Origin: Spirochaetia bacterium
GTDB taxonomy: Bacteria; Spirochaetota; Spirochaetia; PWKH01
Reading direction: 5' to 3'
Length of the DNA: 7,354 bases
Assembly (NCBI GenBank): GCA_021736545.1
Contig: JAIPFS010000066.1
Location: 1 to 7,354, forward strand
A model generated the notes under the pieces. That model ran no database searches and was not told where the DNA came from. It saw only the letters and a list, made by a program, of their open reading frames with translations. A program made the position numbers and the translations under genes. This document shows positions 1-5,429 of this stretch, piece by piece; the first letter of the stretch is position 1; every line of letters begins with the position of its first letter.

Positions 1-1
1 G

Positions 2-109
2 CTGATGCAACGCATCAATGAAGAACGTGAGTTCGATTCAATCGACATAGTTCTCGCTTGGAAGAGATTACTCGGGAAACACTGGGATCCTCTCGGTAAG
101 TGGTTATAA
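2..109 (+). CDS. C-terminal end of an unidentified gene (5' part outside window)
   Basis: An open plus-strand frame enters from the left edge and runs 35 codons to a TAA at 107-109. The visible tail is charged and Trp-rich (NEEREFDSIDIVLAWKRLLG, ending WDPLGKWL) and reads like genuine protein rather than random translation. The other plus frame that starts at base 1 stops after six codons. I do not recognise the family, and too little is visible to assign a role. The gene converges on apt, with about 90 bases between the two stop codons. Confidence 0.5.
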   Translation: MMQRINEEREFDSIDIVLAWKRLLGKHWDPLGKWL

Positions 110-198
110 CAGGGTGGAAAAAATCATATTCGGGTTACATACATTAGAGATGTATTTACTTGACAGAAAACCTTTATTTACATGAAGCATATGATACC

Positions 199-216
199 AT
201 TATTCACTTGAATAAT
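199..216. repeat. AT-rich perfect inverted repeat over the apt stop codon
   Basis: The plus strand reads ATTATTCA-CT-TGAATAAT, two 8-base perfect arms around a 2-base centre, and it includes the apt TAA. It could form a weak stem at the 3' end of the apt transcript. The minus strand has no U-run after it, so it is not a standard Rho-independent terminator. A role in 3' end protection is possible but unsupported. Confidence 0.4.
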
Positions 217-733
217 TTAATAAAGTCCTTACTGAATATCCTTTAAGTATGGATTCATAATTAAGGAACGGAAGTCCAATAATGCAGAATACTTCAAGGA
301 CATGAGCTCCCGCTTCTTCAAGCAGTTCTATTGATGCTTTCACGGTTCCGCCTGTTGCAATTAAATCATCAAGCACCAGATAATTCTTTCCCGGCTCCAC
401 ATCCTGTCTATGCATTTGAATTGTATCTCGTCCATATTCGAGGGAAAAGGTCTTTTCCATGACTTCCCCGGGAAGTTTGCCCTTTTTACGCATAAGCACA
501 ATTGGAATCTTCAGTCTGTCAGCCAAGGGCGCTGCAAAAAGAAATCCTCTAGCTTCAATACATGCAACTCCATCAATACCGGAATCTTTATAAATCCTTT
601 CCATTTCATCGATGCAGTAGCTGAAAGCTTGTGGATTAGCTAAAATACTTGTTATGTCGTAAAACAAAACCCCTTTTTGCGGAAAATCCGGCACTTTTCT
701 AATTGCTTTATCCAAATTAAACTTTTTTTCCAT
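200..733 (-). CDS. apt: Adenine phosphoribosyltransferase
   Basis: The enzyme converts adenine and PRPP to AMP and pyrophosphate in cytosolic purine salvage. The 177-residue product is close to the usual Apt length of 170-185. Visible family marks are the N-terminal PDFPQKGVLFYDIT stretch (residues 15-28), the IEARGF segment (59-64), the flexible-loop RKKGKLPG (82-89) and the PRPP-binding signature VLDDLIATGGT (120-130) with its paired acidic residues. The ATG follows a good ribosome site (CAGGAG, about 5-6 bases away). It lies 39 bases downstream of tsaD on the same strand and is probably the last gene of that operon. The stop codon sits inside an AT-rich inverted repeat without a U-tract, so I see no clear intrinsic terminator. 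The family assignment is secure. Confidence 0.96.
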   Translation of the reverse strand: MEKKFNLDKAIRKVPDFPQKGVLFYDITSILANPQAFSYCIDEMERIYKDSGIDGVACIEARGFLFAAPLADRLKIPIVLMRKKGKLPGEVMEKTFSLEYGRDTIQMHRQDVEPGKNYLVLDDLIATGGTVKASIELLEEAGAHVLEVFCIIGLPFLNYESILKGYSVRTLLNYSSE

Positions 734-772
734 AGGTTCTCCTGAATATTCAATTACTATTCGCCGTATCTT

Positions 773-1786
773 TTAAGGATACACTCTTCTGAAAGCCTTT
801 ATTCTTGGTGAAGCATTCAGTGTAAATGAATCTTTTTCTCCTCGTATAATATGATGATACCCTAATCCAGCAATCATTGCTGCATTATCAGTACAGAGTT
901 CCAGGGAGGGAAATATTATCTCAAGATCTTGAAATTCAGCAATTCTCTCCCGCAAATGGCTGTTTGCAGCTACTCCTCCACCGATAACCAAGCGTTTTAA
1001 GCCTGTAAGTGCAAGAGCTTTTCTTATTTTCCTGACAATTATGTCCACTGCTGTTTTCTGAAAGCCTGCAGCAATATTTTCATTTGTTTTTTCAGAAATC
1101 CCATCCCAAAATTGATCAGCCTGATTAATTACCGCTGTTTTTAATCCGGAATATGATACATCAAATTCATGATCACCTTTATGCAGTGAAGGGATGGGAA
1201 AATTATATGCATTCGGATTTCCCTTCTTTGCGAGTGCATCTATAGCAATTCCACCTGGATAGCCAAGTTTGTAATATTTTGCAACTTTATCAAAAGCTTC
1301 GCCTATGGCATCATCTATGGTAGTTCCCAATACGTTTATCTGATCAAATCCGGTAATTTCTGCAATTATTGTATGTCCTCCTGATACTAACACGCCGAGG
1401 TAGGGATATTCAATTTTATTTTCCAAGTGAGCAGCGTATAAATGAGCTCGAATGTGATCTATTCCAATAAATGGGATCCCAAGGGAATATGCCAGCGCTT
1501 TTGCAAAATTAACACCGACTATCAAAGCTCCAATGAGTCCAGGCCTGTTTGTTACCGCAATTGCATCAATATCTTTGAGTGTAATATCAGCTGTATCCAC
1601 AGCACGACGGACAACACCAGTAATCCATTCAGTATGAAGTCGGGAAGCAATTTCAGGTACAACACCGTTATAAGCTTTGTGTTTTTCAATTTGCGTGGCA
1701 ATAATATTACTGAGAATTTTTTCTCCATCCTGCACTACTGCAGCGGAACACTCATCACATGAAGTTTCAATCCCAAGAATTGTCAT
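773..1786 (-). CDS. tsaD: tRNA N6-adenosine threonylcarbamoyltransferase TsaD
   Basis: TsaD moves the threonylcarbamoyl group from TC-AMP onto A37 of tRNAs that read ANN codons, working with TsaB and TsaE in the cytosol. The 337-residue product has the normal length for the family. It opens with MTILGIETSCDE, the ASKHA nucleotide-binding start. The metal ligands are visible as His111 and His115 (DHIRAH) and Asp300 (LCTDNAAM). Other conserved blocks are SGGHT (135-139), the GEAFDKVAK region (162-170), YSGLKTA (212-218) and GGGVAANS (269-276). The ATG follows AAGGG with a 6-base spacer. Its first 20 bases overlap the 3' end of the upstream small ORF, suggesting translational coupling, and apt follows 39 bases downstream. 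A tRNA-Thr gene, whose product is a t6A substrate, lies about 400 bases away, but this is probably coincidence. The gene appears intact. Confidence 0.97.
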   Translation of the reverse strand: MTILGIETSCDECSAAVVQDGEKILSNIIATQIEKHKAYNGVVPEIASRLHTEWITGVVRRAVDTADITLKDIDAIAVTNRPGLIGALIVGVNFAKALAYSLGIPFIGIDHIRAHLYAAHLENKIEYPYLGVLVSGGHTIIAEITGFDQINVLGTTIDDAIGEAFDKVAKYYKLGYPGGIAIDALAKKGNPNAYNFPIPSLHKGDHEFDVSYSGLKTAVINQADQFWDGISEKTNENIAAGFQKTAVDIIVRKIRKALALTGLKRLVIGGGVAANSHLRERIAEFQDLEIIFPSLELCTDNAAMIAGLGYHHIIRGEKDSFTLNASPRIKAFRRVYP

Positions 1787-2006
1787 GTATATCCCTTATG
1801 AATAAATTATATATATCATTCCCGGAAATACCATCTTCCAGCATTGTAGGATACAGATTCAAGAAGTAATCCGCAACCTGATCAACCCAGATTTGTCCAG
1901 ATATTCTAGGAGGGCTCTTTTCATCTTTTTTCTTTTCAATAGTATCATCTAATGAAAGAATAACTGTTTTTCTGCTTTTTTGTATATTCAGAAGAATACT
2001 CCTCAA
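1767..2006 (-). CDS. Small conserved-looking protein, first gene of the tsaD operon, start uncertain
   Basis: This frame encodes about 74-79 residues, stops with TGA at 1767-1769 and overlaps the tsaD start by 20 bases. That overlap is the main reason to treat it as a real gene. The product is soluble: a basic N-terminus, then an acidic and Lys-rich linker (DDTIEKKKDEK), then a likely alpha-helical C-terminal half (QVADYFLNLYPTMLEDG) ending HDNSWD. I do not recognise the family. There is no ATG near the 5' end and an in-frame stop lies at 2013-2015. The TTG at 2004-2006 has no ribosome site in front of it, whereas a GAGGAG inside the frame sits 7 bases before an in-frame CTG at 1989-1991, which would give 74 residues. 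An alternative is that this is the 3' remnant of a longer gene that lost its 5' end. Confidence 0.55.
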   Translation of the reverse strand: MRSILLNIQKSRKTVILSLDDTIEKKKDEKSPPRISGQIWVDQVADYFLNLYPTMLEDGISGNDIYNLFIRDIHDNSWD

Positions 2007-2016
2007 ATCTTTTTAA

Positions 2017-2071
2017 TTTCTGTCTGTTCAAAAATTTTTTACTGGTTTCAACACTTTCTGTTCGTTCAAAA
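2017..2071. repeat. Pair of near-identical 17-base direct repeats upstream of the tsaD operon
   Basis: The plus strand carries TTTCTGTCTGTTCAAAA at 2017-2033 and TTTCTGTTCGTTCAAAA at 2055-2071. They match at 15 of 17 positions and are offset by 38 bases, about 3.6 helical turns. Both copies lie between the candidate promoter and the first gene of the small ORF-tsaD-apt operon. The position suits a repressor or activator binding pair, or it may be a chance or slippage product. No regulator is identifiable from the window. Confidence 0.45.
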
Positions 2072-2097
2072 GTAAGAAGTAAAAGTGATTTGGTCAA
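2069..2097 (-). promoter_or_regulatory. Possible sigma-70-like promoter of the tsaD-apt operon
   Basis: Read on the minus strand, TTGACC (2097-2092) is separated by 17 bases from TACTTT (2074-2069). The -35 is good (5 of 6) but the -10 is poor (3 of 6). It lies about 65 bases upstream of the first possible start codon of the small ORF. The -10 element overlaps the outer copy of the direct repeat found here. It is offered only as the best candidate in this intergenic space. Confidence 0.25.
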
Positions 2098-2108
2098 GGG
2101 GCTAAGGG

Positions 2109-2137
2109 ATCAGTGACATTCTTTACCTGTTACTGAT
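2109..2137. repeat. 10-bp inverted repeat between the divergent tsaD operon and tRNA-Thr
   Basis: The arms ATCAGTGACA (2109-2118) and TGTTACTGAT (2128-2137) pair over 10 positions with one G-T wobble, around a 9-base centre. No T-run follows directly on either strand; the nearest plus-strand T-run starts about 18 bases further on. It is therefore more like a dyad operator than a terminator. It lies just upstream of the candidate tRNA promoter. Confidence 0.4.
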
Positions 2138-2143
2138 GAGGTA

Positions 2144-2172
2144 TTGCAATTTATCATTTTTTTTACTATTGT
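2144..2172 (+). promoter_or_regulatory. Candidate promoter of tRNA-Thr
   Basis: TTGCAA (2144-2149) and TATTGT (2167-2172) are separated by 17 bases. Each matches the sigma-70 consensus at 4 of 6 positions. The mature tRNA begins 22 bases after the -10 box, a suitable distance for a short 5' leader. The surrounding DNA is very T-rich, so a chance match is possible. Confidence 0.35.
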
Positions 2173-2194
2173 ATTTTCGTTATTGTTCATTTAT

Positions 2195-2266
2195 GCCAAA
2201 ATAGCTCAGGGGTAGAGCAACGCACTCGTAATGCGTAGGTCGTCGGTTCAATTCCGACTTTTGGCT
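2195..2266 (+). tRNA. tRNA-Thr, anticodon CGT
   Basis: A full cloverleaf folds by hand. The acceptor GCCAAAA (2195-2201) pairs perfectly with TTTTGGC (2259-2265), followed by discriminator T. The D stem is GCTC/GAGC around AGGGGTA. The anticodon stem ACGCA/TGCGT encloses the loop CTCGTAA, giving anticodon CGT (2227-2229), which reads the Thr codon ACG. The T stem GTCGG/CCGAC encloses TTCAATT. CCA is not encoded and must be added after transcription. The tRNA has A37 in its loop, as expected for a t6A substrate. A decayed integrase frame begins within a few bases of its 3' end, so this gene was probably used as a phage or island attachment site. Confidence 0.95.
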
Positions 2267-2273
2267 CTTGTAA

Positions 2274-2843
2274 CGGGCAGATGTGTCATTTCTGCAATTC
2301 TTTAAGGATTTTTGGAATTATGATGAGTCCCCGTATGTGAGAGAAAAACTTGCCTATGGGCATTCAATAGGGAAACGTCATTGCTGCGAACAGTAAAACA
2401 GACTCATTTATTGGGAAAGATATTTTGATGCATCAACCAGTCTGCGTGAACTGACAAGAGAACAAATTAAAGAATTTCAGCTATTTCTCAGGAAATCATT
2501 GGCCCCAGCTACAGTCAATGCTGTTTTATCTGCAGGAACAATAGCTCTTTCATGGGCAGCTGAACAGGGCATTCTCAGTGCAAATCCTGCTGAGGGTTTA
2601 AAGAAATTTTCCGGTCCTTCAAAAAAACGAGACATTCTCACGCAGTCTGAAGTTAAGCAAATCTTCTCGATCCCCTGGAGTGATGATCGTTCCAGGATCG
2701 GCAACCTGCTCGCTATGACAACAGGGCTTAGAGCAAGTGAAATAGTAGCCTTGAAAAAGGAAGATATCGAGAGTAATCGCATTATTGTACGTCATTCCTG
2801 GAGTTTTGCTGATGGGTCTGTGTTAAAAAATCGATCTATTGTA
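2274..2843 (+). pseudogene. Decayed tyrosine recombinase (phage-type integrase), internal stop and missing C-terminus
   Basis: One plus-strand frame carries integrase-like sequence from about 2298 to about 2843. It shows an N-terminal part (KDFWNYDESPYVREKLAYG), then TAA at 2394-2396, then continuation in the same frame as NRLIYWERYF and the SAM-like core-binding region (LTREQIKEFQLFLRKSLAPA, then LSWAAEQG and NPAEGL). The start of the catalytic domain follows, with box I TTGLRASEIVALK, whose Arg codon is at 2730-2732. Homology-like sequence ends after HSWSFADG and a few residues. The box II HxxR and the catalytic Tyr are absent, so no active recombinase can be made. Upstream the frame is open only back to a stop at 2271-2273, just past the tRNA, with no usable start. 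The downstream cut abuts the 3' end of an unrelated minus-strand gene. Family members normally have 300-400 residues. Confidence 0.85.
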
Positions 2844-2846
2844 AAA

Positions 2847-3227
2847 TTATTTCTCAGTTTTCTTCATTTCTTTCTTTGCCTTCAAATATCCTATTAGCCT
2901 AACAACAAGACTGACAATACCCATTATCCATCCAACGGGATATGGTAGAATGAGAAGACTCCACCATAGTGACCGTCCAGTACTTCCGCCAATTCCACCG
3001 AAGATACTGATTATCCACATGACACCAACACCAACTAATATCAATATAAACACCCATATCCAGTACTGCAATCCATGTTTTGTTTTGTTCAGATATGTTC
3101 CAAGAACAACTAAACCACTACCAATAAGAATGATTATAGAACCTTCTAGAGGGTCTAAAGCTCCAATTATCATAGCAATACTACCAACAATAACGAATAT
3201 ACATGACCAGAGATCTCGTGCATTCAC
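2847..3227 (-). CDS. Small integral membrane protein, four predicted helices, function unknown
   Basis: The 126-residue product is strongly hydrophobic. Likely membrane segments fall at about residues 7-24, 28-45, 54-77 and 88-115. A Gly-rich turn (GGIGGSTG, 77-84), the motif LPYPVGW (94-100) and a basic, Lys-rich cytoplasmic tail (KAKKEMKKTEK) are also visible. The start is GTG at 3225-3227, supported by AAAGGAG ending 6 bases before it; the nearby ATG is out of frame. I recognise no functional domain, and it looks like one of the many uncharacterised small bacterial membrane proteins. It shares the strand of the GH43 gene but is separated from it by about 180 bases. Its stop codon lies only a few bases from the broken end of the integrase, so it arrived with, or replaced, the missing part of that element. 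Confidence 0.75.
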   Translation of the reverse strand: MNARDLWSCIFVIVGSIAMIIGALDPLEGSIIILIGSGLVVLGTYLNKTKHGLQYWIWVFILILVGVGVMWIISIFGGIGGSTGRSLWWSLLILPYPVGWIMGIVSLVVRLIGYLKAKKEMKKTEK

Positions 3228-3410
3228 AACATACTCCTTTTACATAGGTACAGTGATGCATATCTTAAGATACCATTTACCTTATTTATCTATACCTGCA
3301 TTAATTATTGTATCCCTGATTTAAAAGCCGAGTCAACTCATGGTATATTTACAATTAGCGGAATTAAAAAACAGGCTGTAGGGCTGACAGAGGCTGCAGA
3401 GGCTCCGGGA

Positions 3411-4451
3411 TTACTCGATTTCTACGAGACGACCACGGTCTATCTGCGGCCATCCGTCGACCCAGGTGAGGTTCCACAACGCCAGAGAAGGAGTTCCTCC
3501 GCTGGCAGCGTCGTAGAAGTGGTGCGAGAAATAGTAGTGCCCATCGATGTGTCGGTAGATGCCTGCGTGCCCCGGGCCTACGAACCGTCTGTCGCCAAGT
3601 ATCTCTCCGGAACTGTCCAGGAAGAGAGAGCCGTCGCTGAGCGGACGTCCGTCACGATCAAGATATGGCCCATTTGGTGAGTCTGATCGCCCTACCCTGA
3701 TGTTGTAGGTTGAGTCAGTCCCTGAACAGCATCGGTCCCAGTTCACAAAAAGATAGTAGAATCCATTCCCCGGGTGATTGTAGATGTAAGCGGCTTCGAT
3801 ATTGTTCTCATCGTGGCGGCTGCCGCCGTAGTCCGCCAGATGGGTAAACCGGTCGTCATCAGCACTCCAGCGTTTGTCCCACGGACGCTCGGCCAGGAAC
3901 CCGCTGTCCGGGTCTATCTCCACTATCCAGATGCCGGTGGCATGCGAGCCATAGACCAGCCAGTGTCTGCCCTCATCATCCGGAAACACAGCCGGGTCTA
4001 TGGCAAACGGTTGATCATAACCCTCGGATTCTACCACGTAGTCGTTTACCGGCGCCCACTCTATCTCACCGACTGCAGCTGCACCCCGGGCGAAGCCGAT
4101 ACGGGAGCCGTGATTCGCCTCGTCATGTACAGCAGAGTGGTAGAGGCGATAGCGATTCTCCTCAACCTGAACGATACTCGGCGCCCAGTACGCGGCGTCC
4201 CCAATATCCCAGTCCGGGTTTCTGCCGTCGTAAAGATCGTCACCCAGAAAGCACCAGTTGCGATTATCAAAGCTGTAAGCCCACCATTCGACGGGACTTG
4301 CATAGAGATGCAGCACTTCTCCCACTCGAATCAGCTGTGCCGGATCGTGTACGTCCGGCAATATAAGTGGTGCGTGCCCTTCGGCAGCAGCAACTTGGAA
4401 CGAGACGACAGTGGGCAGCACGATCAGAAGCAGCTGCCGCAGGCATATCAT
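3411..4451 (-). CDS. Secreted GH43 glycoside hydrolase, endo-1,5-alpha-L-arabinanase-like
   Basis: This is probably an exported enzyme that cleaves alpha-1,5-arabinan. The 346-residue product begins with a Sec signal peptide (hydrophobic residues 5-20, likely cleavage after AAA at 21-23). The five-bladed propeller marks of GH43 follow: catalytic base Asp36 in VHDP, WAPS (89-92), pKa-modulating Asp152 in AIDPAVF, and general acid Glu219 in NNIEAAYI. The stretch YYLFVNWDRCCSGTDSTYNI (232-251) followed by RVGRS, and FVGPGHAGIY (290-299), resemble the endo-arabinanase subfamilies more than beta-xylosidases. The frame is open further upstream to 4655, but ATG 4449-4451 is chosen because it directly precedes the signal peptide and has AGGAG 4 bases before it. 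The gene is 19 bases downstream of the esterase gene and is clearly GC-richer than the flanking housekeeping genes, suggesting transfer. Substrate specificity is an inference. Confidence 0.9.
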   Translation of the reverse strand: MICLRQLLLIVLPTVVSFQVAAAEGHAPLILPDVHDPAQLIRVGEVLHLYASPVEWWAYSFDNRNWCFLGDDLYDGRNPDWDIGDAAYWAPSIVQVEENRYRLYHSAVHDEANHGSRIGFARGAAAVGEIEWAPVNDYVVESEGYDQPFAIDPAVFPDDEGRHWLVYGSHATGIWIVEIDPDSGFLAERPWDKRWSADDDRFTHLADYGGSRHDENNIEAAYIYNHPGNGFYYLFVNWDRCCSGTDSTYNIRVGRSDSPNGPYLDRDGRPLSDGSLFLDSSGEILGDRRFVGPGHAGIYRHIDGHYYFSHHFYDAASGGTPSLALWNLTWVDGWPQIDRGRLVEIE

Positions 4452-4457
4452 TTTGCT

Positions 4458-4469
4458 CCTCACGTGAGG
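4458..4469. promoter_or_regulatory. 12-bp perfect palindrome overlapping the GH43 ribosome binding site
   Basis: CCTCACGTGAGG is self-complementary and fills most of the 19-base gap between the esterase stop and the GH43 start. The AGGAG ribosome site of GH43 (minus strand, 4460-4456) shares three bases with it. As RNA it could form a 4-bp stem with an ACGT loop that partly hides the ribosome site. As DNA it could be a dimer-binding site. The short length makes chance plausible. Confidence 0.35.
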
Positions 4470-4470
4470 C

Positions 4471-5229
4471 CTACTCCGACTCAAACACGTCCTCCAGTAC
4501 GCTGTAGTACCTGTCAGCGACGAAATTTGCTCCGGCTTGGTTGTAGTGAACCTGGTCGTCCACGAGGTACTCGTCCCTGAAACCGGTTGCCAAATCGACA
4601 ACACGCACCCGCGAGAATTCGGTTGTTTGGTCGGAGGCGATCGCCGGTACAGCATTCTGCATGCGTCTCAAGAATTCTGACAGATCGCTATCGTTTTCCA
4701 TCATATCCGAGTGGGTTGGAGCCATCGTGTCAATGACGATAGAAACGTTGGGATTCGCCTCCTGAAGCTTATCAATAATTGCGTTGACGTTGGCGAAGGC
4801 GTCATCGAAAGGAAGCCCTTCGAGCGCGTCGTTCCCACCAGGAGAACTGAAGAGGACGATGTCCGGCGCCCCAACTTCTTCAAGCCACCGGGGCAGTTCT
4901 TCAAGGATCTGCCCCGAAGTCCACCCGCTCAGCCCCTGATGATCACGATCAAAACTGACATTGTTGACGTCGAGATACGGTGCATTATCGTACCGTGTGC
5001 CGACAAAGTCGACTTCCCGTCCACTCTCCACCAGGCGCTCCCAAAACGGGTATCGAAAACTCTCGTACTCCGGTCTGCTGCCCTCTACTCTCGACGCACC
5101 CAGCGGCATAATCGTTGTCGCCGTAGTTGTCTGCGACGATGACGCCTCCCCTGAATTGGTGACGCTTTTGCACGATCCGAACAGCACCACCGCGATCATA
5201 ATCAACAACATATGTATGTACCACTTCAT
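4471..5229 (-). CDS. Lipoprotein SGNH/GDSL-family esterase (acetylxylan-esterase-like)
   Basis: This is a likely envelope-anchored esterase that removes acyl groups from polysaccharide. From the chosen ATG the product has 252 residues. A lipoprotein signal ends LFGSC with the lipidated Cys at residue 20, followed by a Ser/Thr-rich linker (residues 22-39). SGNH blocks follow in order: block I IMPLGASRVEG with Ser46, block II HQGLSGWTSGQI with Gly102, block III PGGND with Asn133, and block V Asp225-x-x-His228 (DQVHYNQAG). Block I is unusual: the Asp of the common GDS motif is Ala. The layout resembles CE3-type or related acetylxylan esterases, but the true substrate is unknown. The frame is open to a TTG at 5244; ATG 5227-5229 is preferred because GAGG lies 9 bases before it and the lipoprotein signal then has normal length. 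GH43 follows 19 bases downstream, probably in the same operon. Confidence 0.88.
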   Translation of the reverse strand: MKWYIHMLLIMIAVVLFGSCKSVTNSGEASSSQTTTATTIMPLGASRVEGSRPEYESFRYPFWERLVESGREVDFVGTRYDNAPYLDVNNVSFDRDHQGLSGWTSGQILEELPRWLEEVGAPDIVLFSSPGGNDALEGLPFDDAFANVNAIIDKLQEANPNVSIVIDTMAPTHSDMMENDSDLSEFLRRMQNAVPAIASDQTTEFSRVRVVDLATGFRDEYLVDDQVHYNQAGANFVADRYYSVLEDVFESE

Positions 5230-5429
5230 TTCCTTCTGCCTCAAACAATCGATAGATTTTCATGTTTTGCTTCGATGATGTCACGACTTATCCCTCGATC
5301 CCTAATTGCCTCAATTTTTTAAGTTAAGCCACTTCGACAACTGCCGCAATTCATTTGCTGATAGGTTTCCAGCGGAAAATTGCCAACCCTTCCGGCTTTA
5401 GTCTGTTAGTGAACTCCGAAAGTTCTATA

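Noticed and set aside
160..195. TTGACA at 160-165 as a plus-strand promoter
   Set aside because: There is no -10-like box at 16-19 bases; the nearest TATGAT is about 24 bases away, and it would fire into apt in antisense.
2277..2295. GCAGA/TCTGC hairpin just after the tRNA as a terminator
   Set aside because: The stem has only five pairs around a 9-base loop and no T-run follows. It lies within the integrase-like frame.
3774..4580. Long plus-strand open frame of 268 codons
   Set aside because: It is antisense to the GH43 gene and the end of the esterase gene, both with clear catalytic motifs; its translation has no recognisable features. Long antisense frames are expected in GC-rich coding DNA.
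5230..5429. Terminal or direct repeats flanking the GC-rich gene pair
   Set aside because: I compared the left (3228-3410) and right (5230-5429) flanks and saw only short ATCCCT matches, too common to be called insertion repeats. No transposase is present.
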